Source: an uncultured Sphingomonadaceae bacterium (GTDB taxonomy: Bacteria > Pseudomonadota > Alphaproteobacteria > Sphingomonadales > Sphingomonadaceae). Taken from it: a stretch of DNA of 64,000 bases. The position numbers and the translations under genes are program-made. Where the stretch lies: positions 558,001 through 622,000 of the forward strand of contig CANKZR010000001.1 in assembly GCA_947488625.1 (NCBI GenBank), in the 5' to 3' direction. Shown here in pieces: positions 30,178-38,969 of this stretch (positions are counted from its first letter, which is position 1; the number at the start of each line of letters is the position of its first letter). A model generated the notes under the pieces. That model was given only the letters and a program-made list of their open reading frames with translations, was not told the DNA's origin and made no database searches.

Positions 30178-30645
30178 ATGAGCGACACAGACAATTCGGC
30201 AAGGCCGCTTCATCTCGGCAAGACCAGCGCGCTGCCCGCGTCTCCGGAGGAGGCCGTGCTCGACTACGTCCCCAATCCGAGGCACGGGGCGCTGTACCTC
30301 GTGCGTTTTGCCGCGCCGGAATTTACCTCGTTGTGCCCTGTGACCGGCCAGCCGGACTTTGCGCACCTGGTGATCGATTACGCACCCGGCGAAACGATAG
30401 TGGAGAGCAAGAGCCTGAAGCTGTTCCTTGGCGCTTTTCGCAATCACGACGGGTTTCACGAAGATGTAACCGTCGGCATCGGGCAACGCCTGTTCGAGGA
30501 GATGAAACCGCGCTGGCTGCGTATCGGTGGCTACTGGTATCCCCGCGGCGGAATACCGATCGACGTGTTTTGGCAAAGCGGCGCACCGCCCGAAGGCTTG
30601 TGGCTCCCCGATCAGGGCGTTGCATCCTACCGCGGGCGCGGGTGA
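30178..30645 (+). CDS. queF: NADPH-dependent preQ0 reductase
   Basis: QueF reduces 7-cyano-7-deazaguanine (preQ0) to preQ1 for queuosine in tRNA. The start at 30178 gives a 155-residue, single-domain (type I) enzyme. The catalytic cysteine is Cys53 in [13 protein letters not shown], with Asp60 following, and the substrate-binding motif [20 protein letters not shown] is intact. It is divergent from sseA. I saw no preQ1 riboswitch in the 83-base divergent gap. Confidence 0.95.
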   Translation: MSDTDNSARPLHLGKTSALPASPEEAVLDYVPNPRHGALYLVRFAAPEFTSLCPVTGQPDFAHLVIDYAPGETIVESKSLKLFLGAFRNHDGFHEDVTVGIGQRLFEEMKPRWLRIGGYWYPRGGIPIDVFWQSGAPPEGLWLPDQGVASYRGRG

Positions 30646-30672
30646 GCAACACAGTTTAACGAATTTCCGACT

Positions 30673-30696
30673 TTCGCGCGTCACAAGGCGCGCGAA
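30673..30696. repeat. Perfect inverted repeat between queF and ugd
   Basis: TTCGCGCG and CGCGCGAA (8 bp each, perfect) flank an 8-base loop. The hairpin lies 27 bases after the queF stop and 29 bases before the ugd start. No T-run follows, so it is either a weak terminator for queF or a structure in the ugd leader. Confidence 0.4.
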
Positions 30697-30725
30697 TACG
30701 AACCTGAAAAATTTTGGGGATTTCG

Positions 30726-32030
30726 ATGCGTATTGTGATGATCGGTACAGGCTATGTCGGCCTGGTTTCGGGCGCCTGTTTTGCTGACTTTGGCCATGAG
30801 GTCATCTGCGTTGACAAGGATCAGTCGAAGATCGACGCCTTGCTGAATGGCGAGATCCCCATATTCGAACCCGGTCTGGACGAATTGGTGGCCAGGAACG
30901 TGGAAGCGGGCAGGCTCTCGTTCACGCTAAACCTGCAACAGGCGCTTCCGGGTACGGATGCGGTGTTCATCGCAGTGGGCACGCCAAGCCGCCGCGGCGA
31001 TGGCCATGCGGACCTTTCCTACGTCTATGCCGCCGCGCGCGAAATGGCGCCGATCCTTCCCAAGGGCGTCGTGGTGGTCGACAAGTCCACAGTTCCTGTG
31101 GGTACGGGTGACGAAGTGGAGCGCATCATCCGCGAAGAAGCGCCGGAACTGGAATTCTCGGTCGCTTCCAATCCCGAATTCCTGCGCGAGGGCGCAGCGA
31201 TCGACGACTTTAAACGGCCCGACCGCGTGGTGATCGGCGTGAACGACGAGCACGCCGAAAACGTGCTGCAGGAAATCTATCGCCCGCTGACCCGCAACGA
31301 GTCTCCGCTGGTGGTGATGAGCCGCCGGGCGGCCGAACTGACCAAATATGCCGGCAATGCCTTCCTCGCCACGAAGATCGGCTTCATCAATGAGATCGCC
31401 GATCTTTGCGAAAAGGTTGGCGCGGATGTGCGCGACGTGGCGAAGGGCATCGGACTGGACAGTCGTATCGGCAATCGCTTTTTGATGCCGGGGCCGGGTT
31501 ATGGCGGCAGTTGTTTCCCGAAGGATACGCTTGCTCTGCTGAAAACAGGTCAGGATTACGAAAGCCCGCTGCGCATCGTGGAAAGCGTTGTCGCCAGTAA
31601 CGATAATCGCAAGCGCGGCATGGGACGCAAGGTGATCAACGCGCTTGGCGGCGGCGATCTGCATGGCAGGACGGTGGCGGTTCTGGGACTGACGTTCAAG
31701 GCCAATACCGATGACATGCGTGACAGCCCGGCCATCAGCGTGGTGCAGGCGTTGCAGGATGCAGGAATCGCGGTGAAGGCATTCGATCCCGAAGGCATGG
31801 ACCAGGCAAAGAAGGTGCTGGATAAGGTCACCTATTGCGATGGACCATACGAAGCGATGGAAGGCGCGGACGCGGCAGTAATTGTGACTGAATGGGACAC
31901 GTTCCGTGCGCTTGATCTCGAACGGGTAAAGGGCCTGCTCAGCAAGCCCCTGCTGGTGGACCTGCGCAATCTTTACAGCCGCAGCGATGTGGAGCGCCAC
32001 GGGTTCACCTACATCGCCGTGGGGCGTTAG
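30726..32030 (+). CDS. ugd: UDP-glucose 6-dehydrogenase
   Basis: The enzyme oxidises UDP-glucose to UDP-glucuronate for surface polysaccharide or glycosphingolipid synthesis. The ATG at 30726 (434 residues) has TGGGGA just upstream. The N-terminal NAD motif is MIGTGYVGLVSGACFADFGH. The catalytic cysteine is in GYGGSCFPKDT near residue 260, and the C-terminal domain shows GLTFKANTDDMRDSPAI. In sphingomonads glucuronate is the sugar of the glycosphingolipids that replace LPS, which is a plausible role here. Confidence 0.96.
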   Translation: MRIVMIGTGYVGLVSGACFADFGHEVICVDKDQSKIDALLNGEIPIFEPGLDELVARNVEAGRLSFTLNLQQALPGTDAVFIAVGTPSRRGDGHADLSYVYAAAREMAPILPKGVVVVDKSTVPVGTGDEVERIIREEAPELEFSVASNPEFLREGAAIDDFKRPDRVVIGVNDEHAENVLQEIYRPLTRNESPLVVMSRRAAELTKYAGNAFLATKIGFINEIADLCEKVGADVRDVAKGIGLDSRIGNRFLMPGPGYGGSCFPKDTLALLKTGQDYESPLRIVESVVASNDNRKRGMGRKVINALGGGDLHGRTVAVLGLTFKANTDDMRDSPAISVVQALQDAGIAVKAFDPEGMDQAKKVLDKVTYCDGPYEAMEGADAAVIVTEWDTFRALDLERVKGLLSKPLLVDLRNLYSRSDVERHGFTYIAVGR

Positions 32031-32092
32031 ATTACGCAAATCGATACCTGCCGGGGTGGTGCGCTTTTGCCCTGTTCCGACAAATATAGAGA

Positions 32093-32124
32093 ATGGGGGA
32101 GGCGCGATCACGAGCCTCCCCCAT
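32093..32124. terminator. Bidirectional hairpin between ugd and the SDR gene
   Basis: A perfect 11-bp stem (ATGGGGGAGGC and GCCTCCCCCAT) around a 10-base loop sits in the gap between two convergent genes. There is no long T-run on either side, but its position and strength fit a shared transcript end. Confidence 0.65.
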
Positions 32125-32164
32125 CGAATGTTGTTATGGGGCCTTCGCTTTCGAACAAACCTCG

Positions 32165-32971
32165 TCAGGAGTCTTGCGACTGAGGCTTCGCCATGCGTTC
32201 GTGCATCTTCGATACGACTCCAGCGGGCAGGATATCGGCAAAGAAATACTGAACCTTGTTCATCAGACCGCTGACTTCCTTGGTTTCACCGTTCAACAGT
32301 GCCTCGTAACCATCCTTGGCAACCTTGGCTGGGTCGGCCTTAAGATCCGTTTTGCCTACCATGGTGTCGTCTTCCATGTCGGCATGCTTGAAGAATTCGG
32401 TGTCCGTCACGCCCGGCAGCAGGCAGCTTATGACGACGTCGCTTTCCTTCAGTTCGGTTGCCAGCCCGACACAGAAATCGTCGATGAACGCTTTGGTCGA
32501 ATTGTAGACGAGGTTGTAGGGGCCGGGCATGTCGCCCACGATCGATCCGGTCACGAGAATACGCCCCTGGTTGCGATCTCGCATGTTCCGGCCCACGCGA
32601 TAAATCAGGGAAACCGTGCCGGTGATGTTGGTATGGATCGTGTGGGCAATCTGGCTCCATTCATGATCGAGGAACGCACCGCCTTCGGAGGTTCCGGCAT
32701 TGGCGATGAGATTGTCGACAGGCCGGGTGCCGATCTTGGTCATGAGTTCATCGACCCCCTCCTTCGTTGCTAAATCGCACCTGAGGGTTTCGACCGAAGC
32801 GGCACCGCACCCGCGTATTTCCGTCTCGGCATCCGAAAGGTCCCGGTCTGCGACCAGCAGCAGGTTGCAGCCATCCTTTGCGGCCAGCTTGGCAAGTTCG
32901 CGGCCGATACCGCTGCTGGCGCCGGTCACCACGGTAAAGCCGTTCAGATTGTCCACCTTGTTCTTGCTCAT
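32165..32971 (-). CDS. Short-chain dehydrogenase/reductase
   Basis: A 268-residue classical SDR starting at 32971, where the ATG overlaps the stop of the ADH gene (ATGA). The cofactor motif is TGASSGIGRE near residue 17. The catalytic set is visible as the serine in VTGSIVG and YNSTKAF (YxxxK) near 160. A polar C-terminal extension of about 40 residues follows the Rossmann fold. Substrate unknown. It is the last gene of a three-gene operon with a zinc alcohol dehydrogenase and an SRPBCC protein. Confidence 0.85.
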   Translation of the reverse strand: MSKNKVDNLNGFTVVTGASSGIGRELAKLAAKDGCNLLLVADRDLSDAETEIRGCGAASVETLRCDLATKEGVDELMTKIGTRPVDNLIANAGTSEGGAFLDHEWSQIAHTIHTNITGTVSLIYRVGRNMRDRNQGRILVTGSIVGDMPGPYNLVYNSTKAFIDDFCVGLATELKESDVVISCLLPGVTDTEFFKHADMEDDTMVGKTDLKADPAKVAKDGYEALLNGETKEVSGLMNKVQYFFADILPAGVVSKMHERMAKPQSQDS

Positions 32972-34155
32972 CGGGCAGTCTCCATATCCGGCTTGAGGAC
33001 CACCTTGGTCCATTCGTTCTGTTCTTCGCGGAAGCATTTGTAACCGCGCGGCGCATCTTCGAGTGGCAGGCGGTGAGAGATCATGAAGGTCGTATCGAGC
33101 GTGCCATCTTCAATCTTCTCGAGAAGGTCCTTGGTGTAGCGTTGGACGTGGGTTTGCCCGCTGCGCACCTGCAGACCCTTTTCCATCAACGCGCCAAGGG
33201 GGAACTTGTCAGTCATGCCCCCATAGACGCCGGGGATCGATACACGGCCCCCGGGACGCACGGCGAGGATCGCCTGCTTCAGCGCCTTCGCCCTGTCCGC
33301 GCCGATGCCGACCTTCTGCTTGGCGATATCGAGCATATTATCGATGGCAAAGCCGTGCGCTTCCATGCCCACGGCATCGATCACGGCGTCTACACCGATC
33401 CCGCCCGACATTTCCATCAGTGCTTCGCGCACGTTGGTCTTGCGAAAGTCGATGGTCTCGGCGCCCATCTGCTCGGCCAGTTTCAGGCGATTGGGATAGT
33501 GATCGATGGCGATTACCTTGCTCGCGCCCATCACGATGGCGGACTGGATGGCGAACAGTCCCACCGGCCCGCAGCCCCAGACCGCTACCGTGTCGTCAGG
33601 CTGGATCTCGGCATTTTCTGCCCCCATCCAGCCTGTGGGCAGGATATCGGAAAGGAACAGCACCTTGTCGTCCTCCAGATGATCGGGAACGACTATCGGT
33701 CCAACGTCGGAATAGGGCACGCGCACATATTCGGCCTGTCCGCCCGAATAGCCGCCCGTCAGGTGCGAATAGCCAAATAGCCCGGCCATCGGGTGGCCGT
33801 AGAGCGTAGCGGACATGTCCTGCTTTTCCGCCGGATTGGAGTTCTCGCAAGCAGAATATTGCTTGATATTGCAGTGAAAACAGCCACCGCAACTGATCGT
33901 GAAGGGGACGACCACGCGCTGCCCCTTCTTCAGCGTGCTGTCCTTGCCGATTTCGACGACCTCGCCCATGAATTCGTGGCCCAGCACATCGCCCGGCATA
34001 ACGCCGGGAATGACGCCGTCGTAAAGGTGGAGGTCACTGCCGCAGATGGCAGTGGATGTAATCTTGATGATGGCATCGCGGGAATTGATGATCTCCGGAT
34101 CGTCCACCGTATCGATGCGGACGTCGTGCGTGCCGTGCCAAGTTAGCGCTTTCAT
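32968..34155 (-). CDS. Zinc-dependent alcohol dehydrogenase (formaldehyde-dehydrogenase-like)
   Basis: A 395-residue medium-chain dehydrogenase. Catalytic zinc ligands are visible as Cys in ICGSDLH and the GHEFMGEV histidine-glutamate pair. The structural zinc site is the four-cysteine lobe CGGCFHCNIKQYSAC near residues 91-105. The NAD motif is WGCGPVGLFAIQSA near 195. The overall pattern, with a long inserted loop, resembles glutathione-independent formaldehyde dehydrogenases, but substrate is not certain. It overlaps the upstream SRPBCC gene by one base (TAATG) and the downstream SDR by four. Confidence 0.88.
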   Translation of the reverse strand: MKALTWHGTHDVRIDTVDDPEIINSRDAIIKITSTAICGSDLHLYDGVIPGVMPGDVLGHEFMGEVVEIGKDSTLKKGQRVVVPFTISCGGCFHCNIKQYSACENSNPAEKQDMSATLYGHPMAGLFGYSHLTGGYSGGQAEYVRVPYSDVGPIVVPDHLEDDKVLFLSDILPTGWMGAENAEIQPDDTVAVWGCGPVGLFAIQSAIVMGASKVIAIDHYPNRLKLAEQMGAETIDFRKTNVREALMEMSGGIGVDAVIDAVGMEAHGFAIDNMLDIAKQKVGIGADRAKALKQAILAVRPGGRVSIPGVYGGMTDKFPLGALMEKGLQVRSGQTHVQRYTKDLLEKIEDGTLDTTFMISHRLPLEDAPRGYKCFREEQNEWTKVVLKPDMETAR

Positions 34156-34802
34156 TATCCGTTCTCCTGCTGCTTGGCTTCGCGGGTCTGGTCCTTGCGA
34201 TGGGCCGAGGTGGTTATTTCGCCTGTCTCCATCAGCGCCTTGAAACGCTTGAGGTCATGCCGCGCCTGAACTTCCGGTTCGCGGAGAAACAGCTTTGCGA
34301 GCGCACGTCCCGCAGCGCCGCCGGGGGGATCGTATGACATGATGAGCGAGACCCGCGTACCACGGTCCCCGGGCGCATCCGCGAATTCCACCCGGCCACT
34401 CGTGGCAATGTCGGATTGGTCGGTGGAAGCCCAGGCGATCCGTTCGTTTTCACAATCATCGGTTACCTTGGTCACGACATCGACAGTGGTGCCGCCGGGC
34501 GCCTTGATGACCCACGTCGAAGTTTCTCCGTGTGAACGGATCGCCTCCAGGTTTTCCATGAACTTCGGCAGGTTATTGAAGTCTCGCCAGTATGTGTAAA
34601 GTTCCGCGCGCGGTTTGCGGATCGTTACCGTGCGTCCGATCGCCGCATGTTCGCCGGGCGGCGACTTGCGGGTGTAGGCAGGAGCATCGTCGGAGCCGCC
34701 TTTGCGTCGGTTGAGCAGGAAGGCGCCAAAAGCGGCACCGCCAAGTGCCAGGCCTATCCCGGCAATTGAGGCGGACGTTCGCAAACCGTTGTCATCTCGC
34801 AT
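34155..34802 (-). CDS. SRPBCC-fold (polyketide cyclase-like) membrane-anchored protein
   Basis: The 215-residue protein has an N-terminal hydrophobic helix (residues about 9-30, ending at the basic LLNRRKG), so it is probably membrane anchored. A START/SRPBCC domain follows, with VTIRKPRAELYTYWRDFNNLPKFM and a C-terminal long helix around LKRFKALMETGEI. Such domains bind hydrophobic ligands. AAAGGA stands before the ATG. It opens the operon with ADH and SDR genes, a grouping also seen in rhizobia and sphingomonads. Role unknown. Confidence 0.8.
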   Translation of the reverse strand: MRDDNGLRTSASIAGIGLALGGAAFGAFLLNRRKGGSDDAPAYTRKSPPGEHAAIGRTVTIRKPRAELYTYWRDFNNLPKFMENLEAIRSHGETSTWVIKAPGGTTVDVVTKVTDDCENERIAWASTDQSDIATSGRVEFADAPGDRGTRVSLIMSYDPPGGAAGRALAKLFLREPEVQARHDLKRFKALMETGEITTSAHRKDQTREAKQQENG

Positions 34803-35166
34803 AGTTTTTCCTTTCGAATGCCGTTCGATCTTTAGGGCTGGCGTTCAGATGCAGCGTGTCGAACTGTCGAGTGATGCAGCCTTATTCGATCGAGTTTTTG
34901 CCGTGGCAATGAAGCCGACCACAGACGGACTACTCCCGGGATCAACGGCACTCTTGGGAAACGGTTGCAGGAAAAATCAGAAAATCACCGAAGAGATAAC
35001 TTAAGTAAATTTGAGTGGGTCGACCGCTTAACATTTTGCAATTTCGGATTTGCGAGCGGTCTGCACTCCCCACGGACAGGGTCTGGGCCTGCGGTAGACA
35101 TCATAGTCTCTCGGCGAGCCTTATCGACCATTTTCTAGGAGAGCGCGGCTAGCGAGCTGGACAGGA
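34803..35166. other. 364-base gap without a recognisable gene
   Basis: This stretch lies between the start of the SRPBCC operon and the 3' end of tRNA-Thr. It is somewhat more AT-rich around 34970-35050 than its surroundings. Short open frames on both strands lack ribosome-binding sites and family resemblance. It presumably holds the promoter of the SRPBCC operon on the minus strand, but I cannot identify the boxes. Confidence 0.4.
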
Positions 35167-35242
35167 TGGTGCCGGTTAGAGGATTCGAACCCCTGGCCTG
35201 ATGATTACAAATCAACTGCTCTACCAACTGAGCTAAACCGGC
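35167..35242 (-). tRNA. tRNA-Thr (anticodon TGT)
   Basis: Read on the minus strand this is a 76-base cloverleaf: acceptor GCCGGTT paired with AACCGGC, D arm GCTC/GAGC, anticodon loop TTTGTAA giving TGT, T arm with GGTTCGAATCC, and an encoded CCA end. It reads threonine ACA codons. Confidence 0.95.
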
Positions 35243-35388
35243 TCACCCATCGGGCGCTGGCCCCTTTGTCGCAAACGGTTCGCGATGGCAAGTGGGTGTG
35301 GGGCATCATTCGCCTGATCGAGCAAGTGGCGTTTGAAACCAAGTGGGGATTGTGCTTCTATCCTATCGGGACGCAACTGGAGCTTTAA

Positions 35389-35754
35389 ATGGATTCCCGA
35401 ACTCAGGAACACCTGATTTTCGAGGCGCATCGCAAGTCAGCGGGCGCCAGCTATTTGCTGTGGTTCTTCCTTGGCTTCTTCGGCGCGCATCGTTTCTATC
35501 TGGGGCGTACGCGTAGCGCCATCGTGCAGCTGTTGATGTGCCTGTCCATCGTGGGAATTATCCCATTGGCGTTCTGGTGGTTGATCGATGCGTTTCTGAT
35601 CCCGGACATGGTGAGAGACGAGAACCTGGAAACCATCCGCAAGCTGGGCGGACGCGGTGAAGTGCCGCAAGAGCCGCGACTGGATGCGCCGGAGCGCGGG
35701 GCTGCGTCCTTCGATCCGCGCGTTGAAGAGATACGGGAAATGCGGCGCCGCTAG
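35389..35754 (+). CDS. TM2-domain protein
   Basis: A 121-residue protein with the TM2 domain: two helices, about residues 21-45 and 48-70, joined by the signature FFGAHRFYLGRTRSA and ending in WWLIDAFLIPDM. The C-terminal 50 residues are polar and charged, likely cytoplasmic. The biochemical role of TM2 proteins is not established. The gene stands alone between tRNA-Thr and a convergent gene. Confidence 0.85.
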   Translation: MDSRTQEHLIFEAHRKSAGASYLLWFFLGFFGAHRFYLGRTRSAIVQLLMCLSIVGIIPLAFWWLIDAFLIPDMVRDENLETIRKLGGRGEVPQEPRLDAPERGAASFDPRVEEIREMRRR

Positions 35755-35762
35755 GTGGTTGC

Positions 35763-36629
35763 TCAGGGCACGCCGAAGGTCCAGCCTTCGGTGCGCGCGA
35801 TCTCGTCAGTCATGCCGCGCGGAAACCACAGCGCAGTATCGTTCGCCACAGTGCGAAGCCATGCGGCAGTCACCAGCGCATCACTGGCGTGATCGTCCGC
35901 CGGACCGCGCGATGCAACCGGCGGACAATCCAGCTCGGCAAGCGCCGCGTTCAATTCCTCGAAACTGCGCATCTTGGCCCGCGAAGCGGTGCGCCCTGCG
36001 GCAATGGCGGCCAGCGAGGTGTAAATCTCGACGATTGCAGGGCCAGCATCCGGTAGTGGATCGACAGGCCATACGGGCACATGGCCGCGTAGGCCGTGCA
36101 ACATGCGCATACCCGTCAGGCTGGATTTGCCCACCTGTGCTGCACCCACGAGATTGAAGTTGGAATAGGGTTTGCAACCCAGTTTAGCCTGTTCGATCTC
36201 CGTCACGCGGAAACGGCCGCGGCCGCCGCCAAACAGAGATCCTTCACGCCCACCGTGGCGGCGAAAATAGGCGCTCGCTTCGGGATGATCGACAAAGCTG
36301 CTGGCAGCAAGGTGGGGATCGGGCCGGCTGATACGATCGACAAGCTCCCAGAGAGACAGCGCATCGGGCGGGCTTCGATCCCAACCCGGAAAAAAAGCGC
36401 CGCAGTCCGCGAAGGGTAGCGATATGCCGAGGTCGAGGCCGACCAGCGTGGCAGGCGGTAGATCGTCGCGCAGCAGCGCCAGCACCTCTGCGCGGTTCCA
36501 GCCCCTTTCACGCTCTACGAGCACGGGTGGCCCGCCTGCCGCGTCTGCCACTGCCACGGCGATGGCCTTGTGCAGGGGGCCAACAGCGCCCGACCAGTCT
36601 ATGGCGATGAAATGGCTGAAACGTGTCAA
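35763..36629 (-). CDS. DUF429-like (RNase H-fold) hypothetical protein
   Basis: A 288-residue soluble protein. Acidic residues fall where an RNase H-like nuclease fold would need them: IDWSGAVG near residue 10, GLDLGISLPFAD near 64 and DDHASDALVTAAWL near 243. This resembles DUF429 proteins, whose activity is unknown. The start is TTG at 36629, whose TTGA overlaps the rarA stop; no ATG lies near, so coupling to rarA translation is likely. Co-transcription with rarA hints at a nucleic-acid role, which is inference. Confidence 0.7.
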   Translation of the reverse strand: MTRFSHFIAIDWSGAVGPLHKAIAVAVADAAGGPPVLVERERGWNRAEVLALLRDDLPPATLVGLDLGISLPFADCGAFFPGWDRSPPDALSLWELVDRISRPDPHLAASSFVDHPEASAYFRRHGGREGSLFGGGRGRFRVTEIEQAKLGCKPYSNFNLVGAAQVGKSSLTGMRMLHGLRGHVPVWPVDPLPDAGPAIVEIYTSLAAIAAGRTASRAKMRSFEELNAALAELDCPPVASRGPADDHASDALVTAAWLRTVANDTALWFPRGMTDEIARTEGWTFGVP

Positions 36630-37939
36630 TCCCGCTGCGCCCGAAGCTTGTTCCAGTAGTCGAGCCGTTTGGCTATCTCACGTTCGAAACCGCGCTCGAC
36701 CGGTTCGTAATAGGTCTGCGGCTCCATCTCCTGCGGCCAGTAATCGTCACCCGAAAATCCTTCCTCGGCGTTGTGGTCGTAAGTGTAGCCCTTGCCGTAA
36801 CCGACATCCTTCATCAATTTCGTCGGTGCGTTCACGATGTTCATCGGCGGCATCAGGCTGCCGGTTTCCTTCGCGCTCCGGAAAGCTGCCTTCTGTGCCT
36901 TGTAGACCGCATTGGATTTGGGCGCGGTGGCAAGATAGATGCACGCTTGGACCAGCGCCAGCTCGCCTTCGGGGCTGCCCAGGAACTGATAGGCGTCTTT
37001 TGCGGCCATGCATTGTGTCAGCGCCTGCGGATCGGCGAGGCCGATGTCTTCCACGGCCATGCGGATAAGCCGCCGCGCCACGAACAACGGTTCCTCTCCT
37101 GCTACCAGCATGCGCGCCATGTAATACAGCGAGGCCTGCGGATCGGAACCGCGAACGGCCTTGTGGAGCGCCGAAATCAGGTTGTAGTGCCCCTCGCGAT
37201 CTTTGTCGTATACCGCCATCCGGCGTTGCAGGAACTGGCCCAGCGCCGCAGGATCGAGCGGCTTGTCGATCTTCGCGGCATAAAGCGTCTCGGCCTGGTT
37301 TAGCAGGAAACGACCGTCACCATCAGCCGATGCGATCAGAGCCGCGCGCGCCTCGCCTGTAAGGGGAAGGGGGCCTTCCAGCTTCTCTGCGCGGTCAAGC
37401 AACCGGGCCAGCGCCTCCGCATCGAGGCGATGCAGGATCAGCACCTGTGCACGGCTCAGCAGTGCAGCGTTGAGTTCGAAGGACGGGTTCTCCGTGGTCG
37501 CGCCCACAAGCGTTACGAGGCCACGTTCGACAAAAGGCAGAAAGCCATCCTGCTGCGCGCGGTTGAACCGGTGGATCTCGTCTACGAACAGTAAGGTGCG
37601 CTGGCCGGCTTGCTGCGCCTTTTCGGCAGCGGCAAAGGCTTTCTTCAGGTCGGCGACGCCACTGAACACGGCGCTGACGGCTTCGTATCGCATACCCACT
37701 GCTGCCGCCAACAGCCGGGCGATGCTGGTCTTGCCCGTACCTGGCGGCCCCCACAATATCGTGCTGGAAAGCTTCCCGGCGGCTACCATCCGTCCGATCG
37801 CGCCTTCCGGACCGGTAATATGTTCCTGTCCGATAACCTCGTCCAGGCTGCGCGGCCTGAGGCGATCGGCAAGGGGTGCGTCCTCTCGCACCACTTCGGG
37901 CGGGGTTTGCGGGGTATCGTCGGCAAATAGATCGGCCAT
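36626..37939 (-). CDS. rarA: Replication-associated recombination protein A (RarA/MgsA AAA ATPase)
   Basis: RarA is a clamp-loader-like AAA+ ATPase acting at stalled replication forks. From the ATG at 37939 it has 437 residues. It has Walker A WGPPGTGKTSIARLLA near 57, Walker B LLFVDEIHRFNRAQQD near 109, sensor 1 VGATTENPSFELN, and the C-terminal tetramerisation region with SDPQASLYYMARML and GYGKGYTYDHN. The open frame continues 20 codons upstream without support. Its promoter region is shared with the divergent PadR gene. Confidence 0.95.
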   Translation of the reverse strand: MADLFADDTPQTPPEVVREDAPLADRLRPRSLDEVIGQEHITGPEGAIGRMVAAGKLSSTILWGPPGTGKTSIARLLAAAVGMRYEAVSAVFSGVADLKKAFAAAEKAQQAGQRTLLFVDEIHRFNRAQQDGFLPFVERGLVTLVGATTENPSFELNAALLSRAQVLILHRLDAEALARLLDRAEKLEGPLPLTGEARAALIASADGDGRFLLNQAETLYAAKIDKPLDPAALGQFLQRRMAVYDKDREGHYNLISALHKAVRGSDPQASLYYMARMLVAGEEPLFVARRLIRMAVEDIGLADPQALTQCMAAKDAYQFLGSPEGELALVQACIYLATAPKSNAVYKAQKAAFRSAKETGSLMPPMNIVNAPTKLMKDVGYGKGYTYDHNAEEGFSGDDYWPQEMEPQTYYEPVERGFEREIAKRLDYWNKLRAQRD

Positions 37940-38004
37940 CGCGTCTATGTAGCGGCTTGACGGTCGCGAAGTAGAGAAGTCTGCAAAATTTTTCACCACC
38001 TCTT

Positions 38005-38032
38005 GCTACGATAGGTCTAAGATATATCTTAA
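38005..38032 (+). promoter_or_regulatory. Putative padR operator/promoter with perfect 14-bp palindrome
   Basis: TAAGATATATCTTA at 38019-38032 is a perfect palindrome 28 bases before the PadR-type gene. Just upstream, GCTACGATA (38006-38014) recurs in the palindromic region before the next gene at 38999-39007. A TTGCTA/TATCTT pair with 16-base spacing would make a plausible promoter overlapping the palindrome. An autoregulatory site is the simplest reading. Confidence 0.5.
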
Positions 38033-38060
38033 GGAAGGTGGGACGTACTGGAGAGTTGTA

Positions 38061-38954
38061 ATGAGCAAGGTTAGCAGGAAGCCGCGGGCAGCCGGAAAAT
38101 CGGCAAGGGGTGCGGCATCGCGCTCGCGCCGCGCACGCCGCGAGGAAGAGATTGTCGAGCCCGAGGACCTGGAACCGGTCGAGGGCGATATCGAGGACCG
38201 GCCTGAAGGCGAGGACTTCGAAGTCGAGGTGGAGATCGAAATGGACGATGACGATGGCGACTGGGAAGAAGGCGGCCCGCGCCGCTACCGGCATCGTCAT
38301 CGCCATCGTTATAATGCCGAGGACGTGCTCGGCATGACCGGCATCTTCGGCAGGGACGGACCGCTTGGCCCCGATGGCCCCTTCGGCCGTGGCGGAGTGT
38401 TCGGCAAGGACGGCGTATTCGGCCCCGGTGGCCTGTTCGCGCAAAGCGGTGGTCGCAAGCGGTCCCGCTCGCATCAGGGCGAGGGCCAGCGTCGCCGCCG
38501 CCTGTTCGGGCCGGGCGAACTGCGCCTCGTGTTGCTGGCCATGCTGGCAGAGGAACCGCGCCACGGCTACGAACTCATCAAGGCTCTGGAGGACATGACT
38601 GCCGGTTCCTATTCACCCAGCCCCGGCACGATCTACCCGACATTGCAGATGTTGGCGGACGAGGGCGCGATTGCCGAGCAGGACAGCGAGGACGCGAAGA
38701 AGCTGTTCCAGGCGACGAAGGCAGGCCTTGCCGAACTGGAAGACCGCAAGGACGAGCTGGAAGAATTATGGGAGCGTCTTGGCCGCAAGCGAGAGCGCGC
38801 GCGTCCGAGTGGTTCGGCAGAGCTCTTCCGTGCCATGAGTAATCTTGGTTCGGTGCTGAAGAATAAAGCTTCGAGCGGGGGTCTGAAGGATATGGACAAG
38901 GACAAGGTCGTCGATCTGATCGATGAGCTCGCCCGAAAGATAGAACGCCTCTAG
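38061..38954 (+). CDS. PadR-family transcriptional regulator with long composite N-terminus
   Basis: The C-terminal half (from about residue 137) is a PadR winged helix: LVLLAMLAEEPRHGYELIKALEDMTAG, then SPGTIYPTLQMLADEGAI and a coiled-coil dimerisation helix. PadR proteins are repressors of stress or efflux genes. The first 136 residues are exceptional: a basic stretch (1-28), an acidic stretch (28-70), alternating His-Arg (77-83), then six-residue repeats of the type GxFGxD or GxFGxG from about 94 to 129. At 297 residues it is far longer than the usual 110-180. It is divergent from rarA. Confidence 0.87.
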   Translation: MSKVSRKPRAAGKSARGAASRSRRARREEEIVEPEDLEPVEGDIEDRPEGEDFEVEVEIEMDDDDGDWEEGGPRRYRHRHRHRYNAEDVLGMTGIFGRDGPLGPDGPFGRGGVFGKDGVFGPGGLFAQSGGRKRSRSHQGEGQRRRRLFGPGELRLVLLAMLAEEPRHGYELIKALEDMTAGSYSPSPGTIYPTLQMLADEGAIAEQDSEDAKKLFQATKAGLAELEDRKDELEELWERLGRKRERARPSGSAELFRAMSNLGSVLKNKASSGGLKDMDKDKVVDLIDELARKIERL

Positions 38955-38969
38955 TCAAACAGGTCATTT

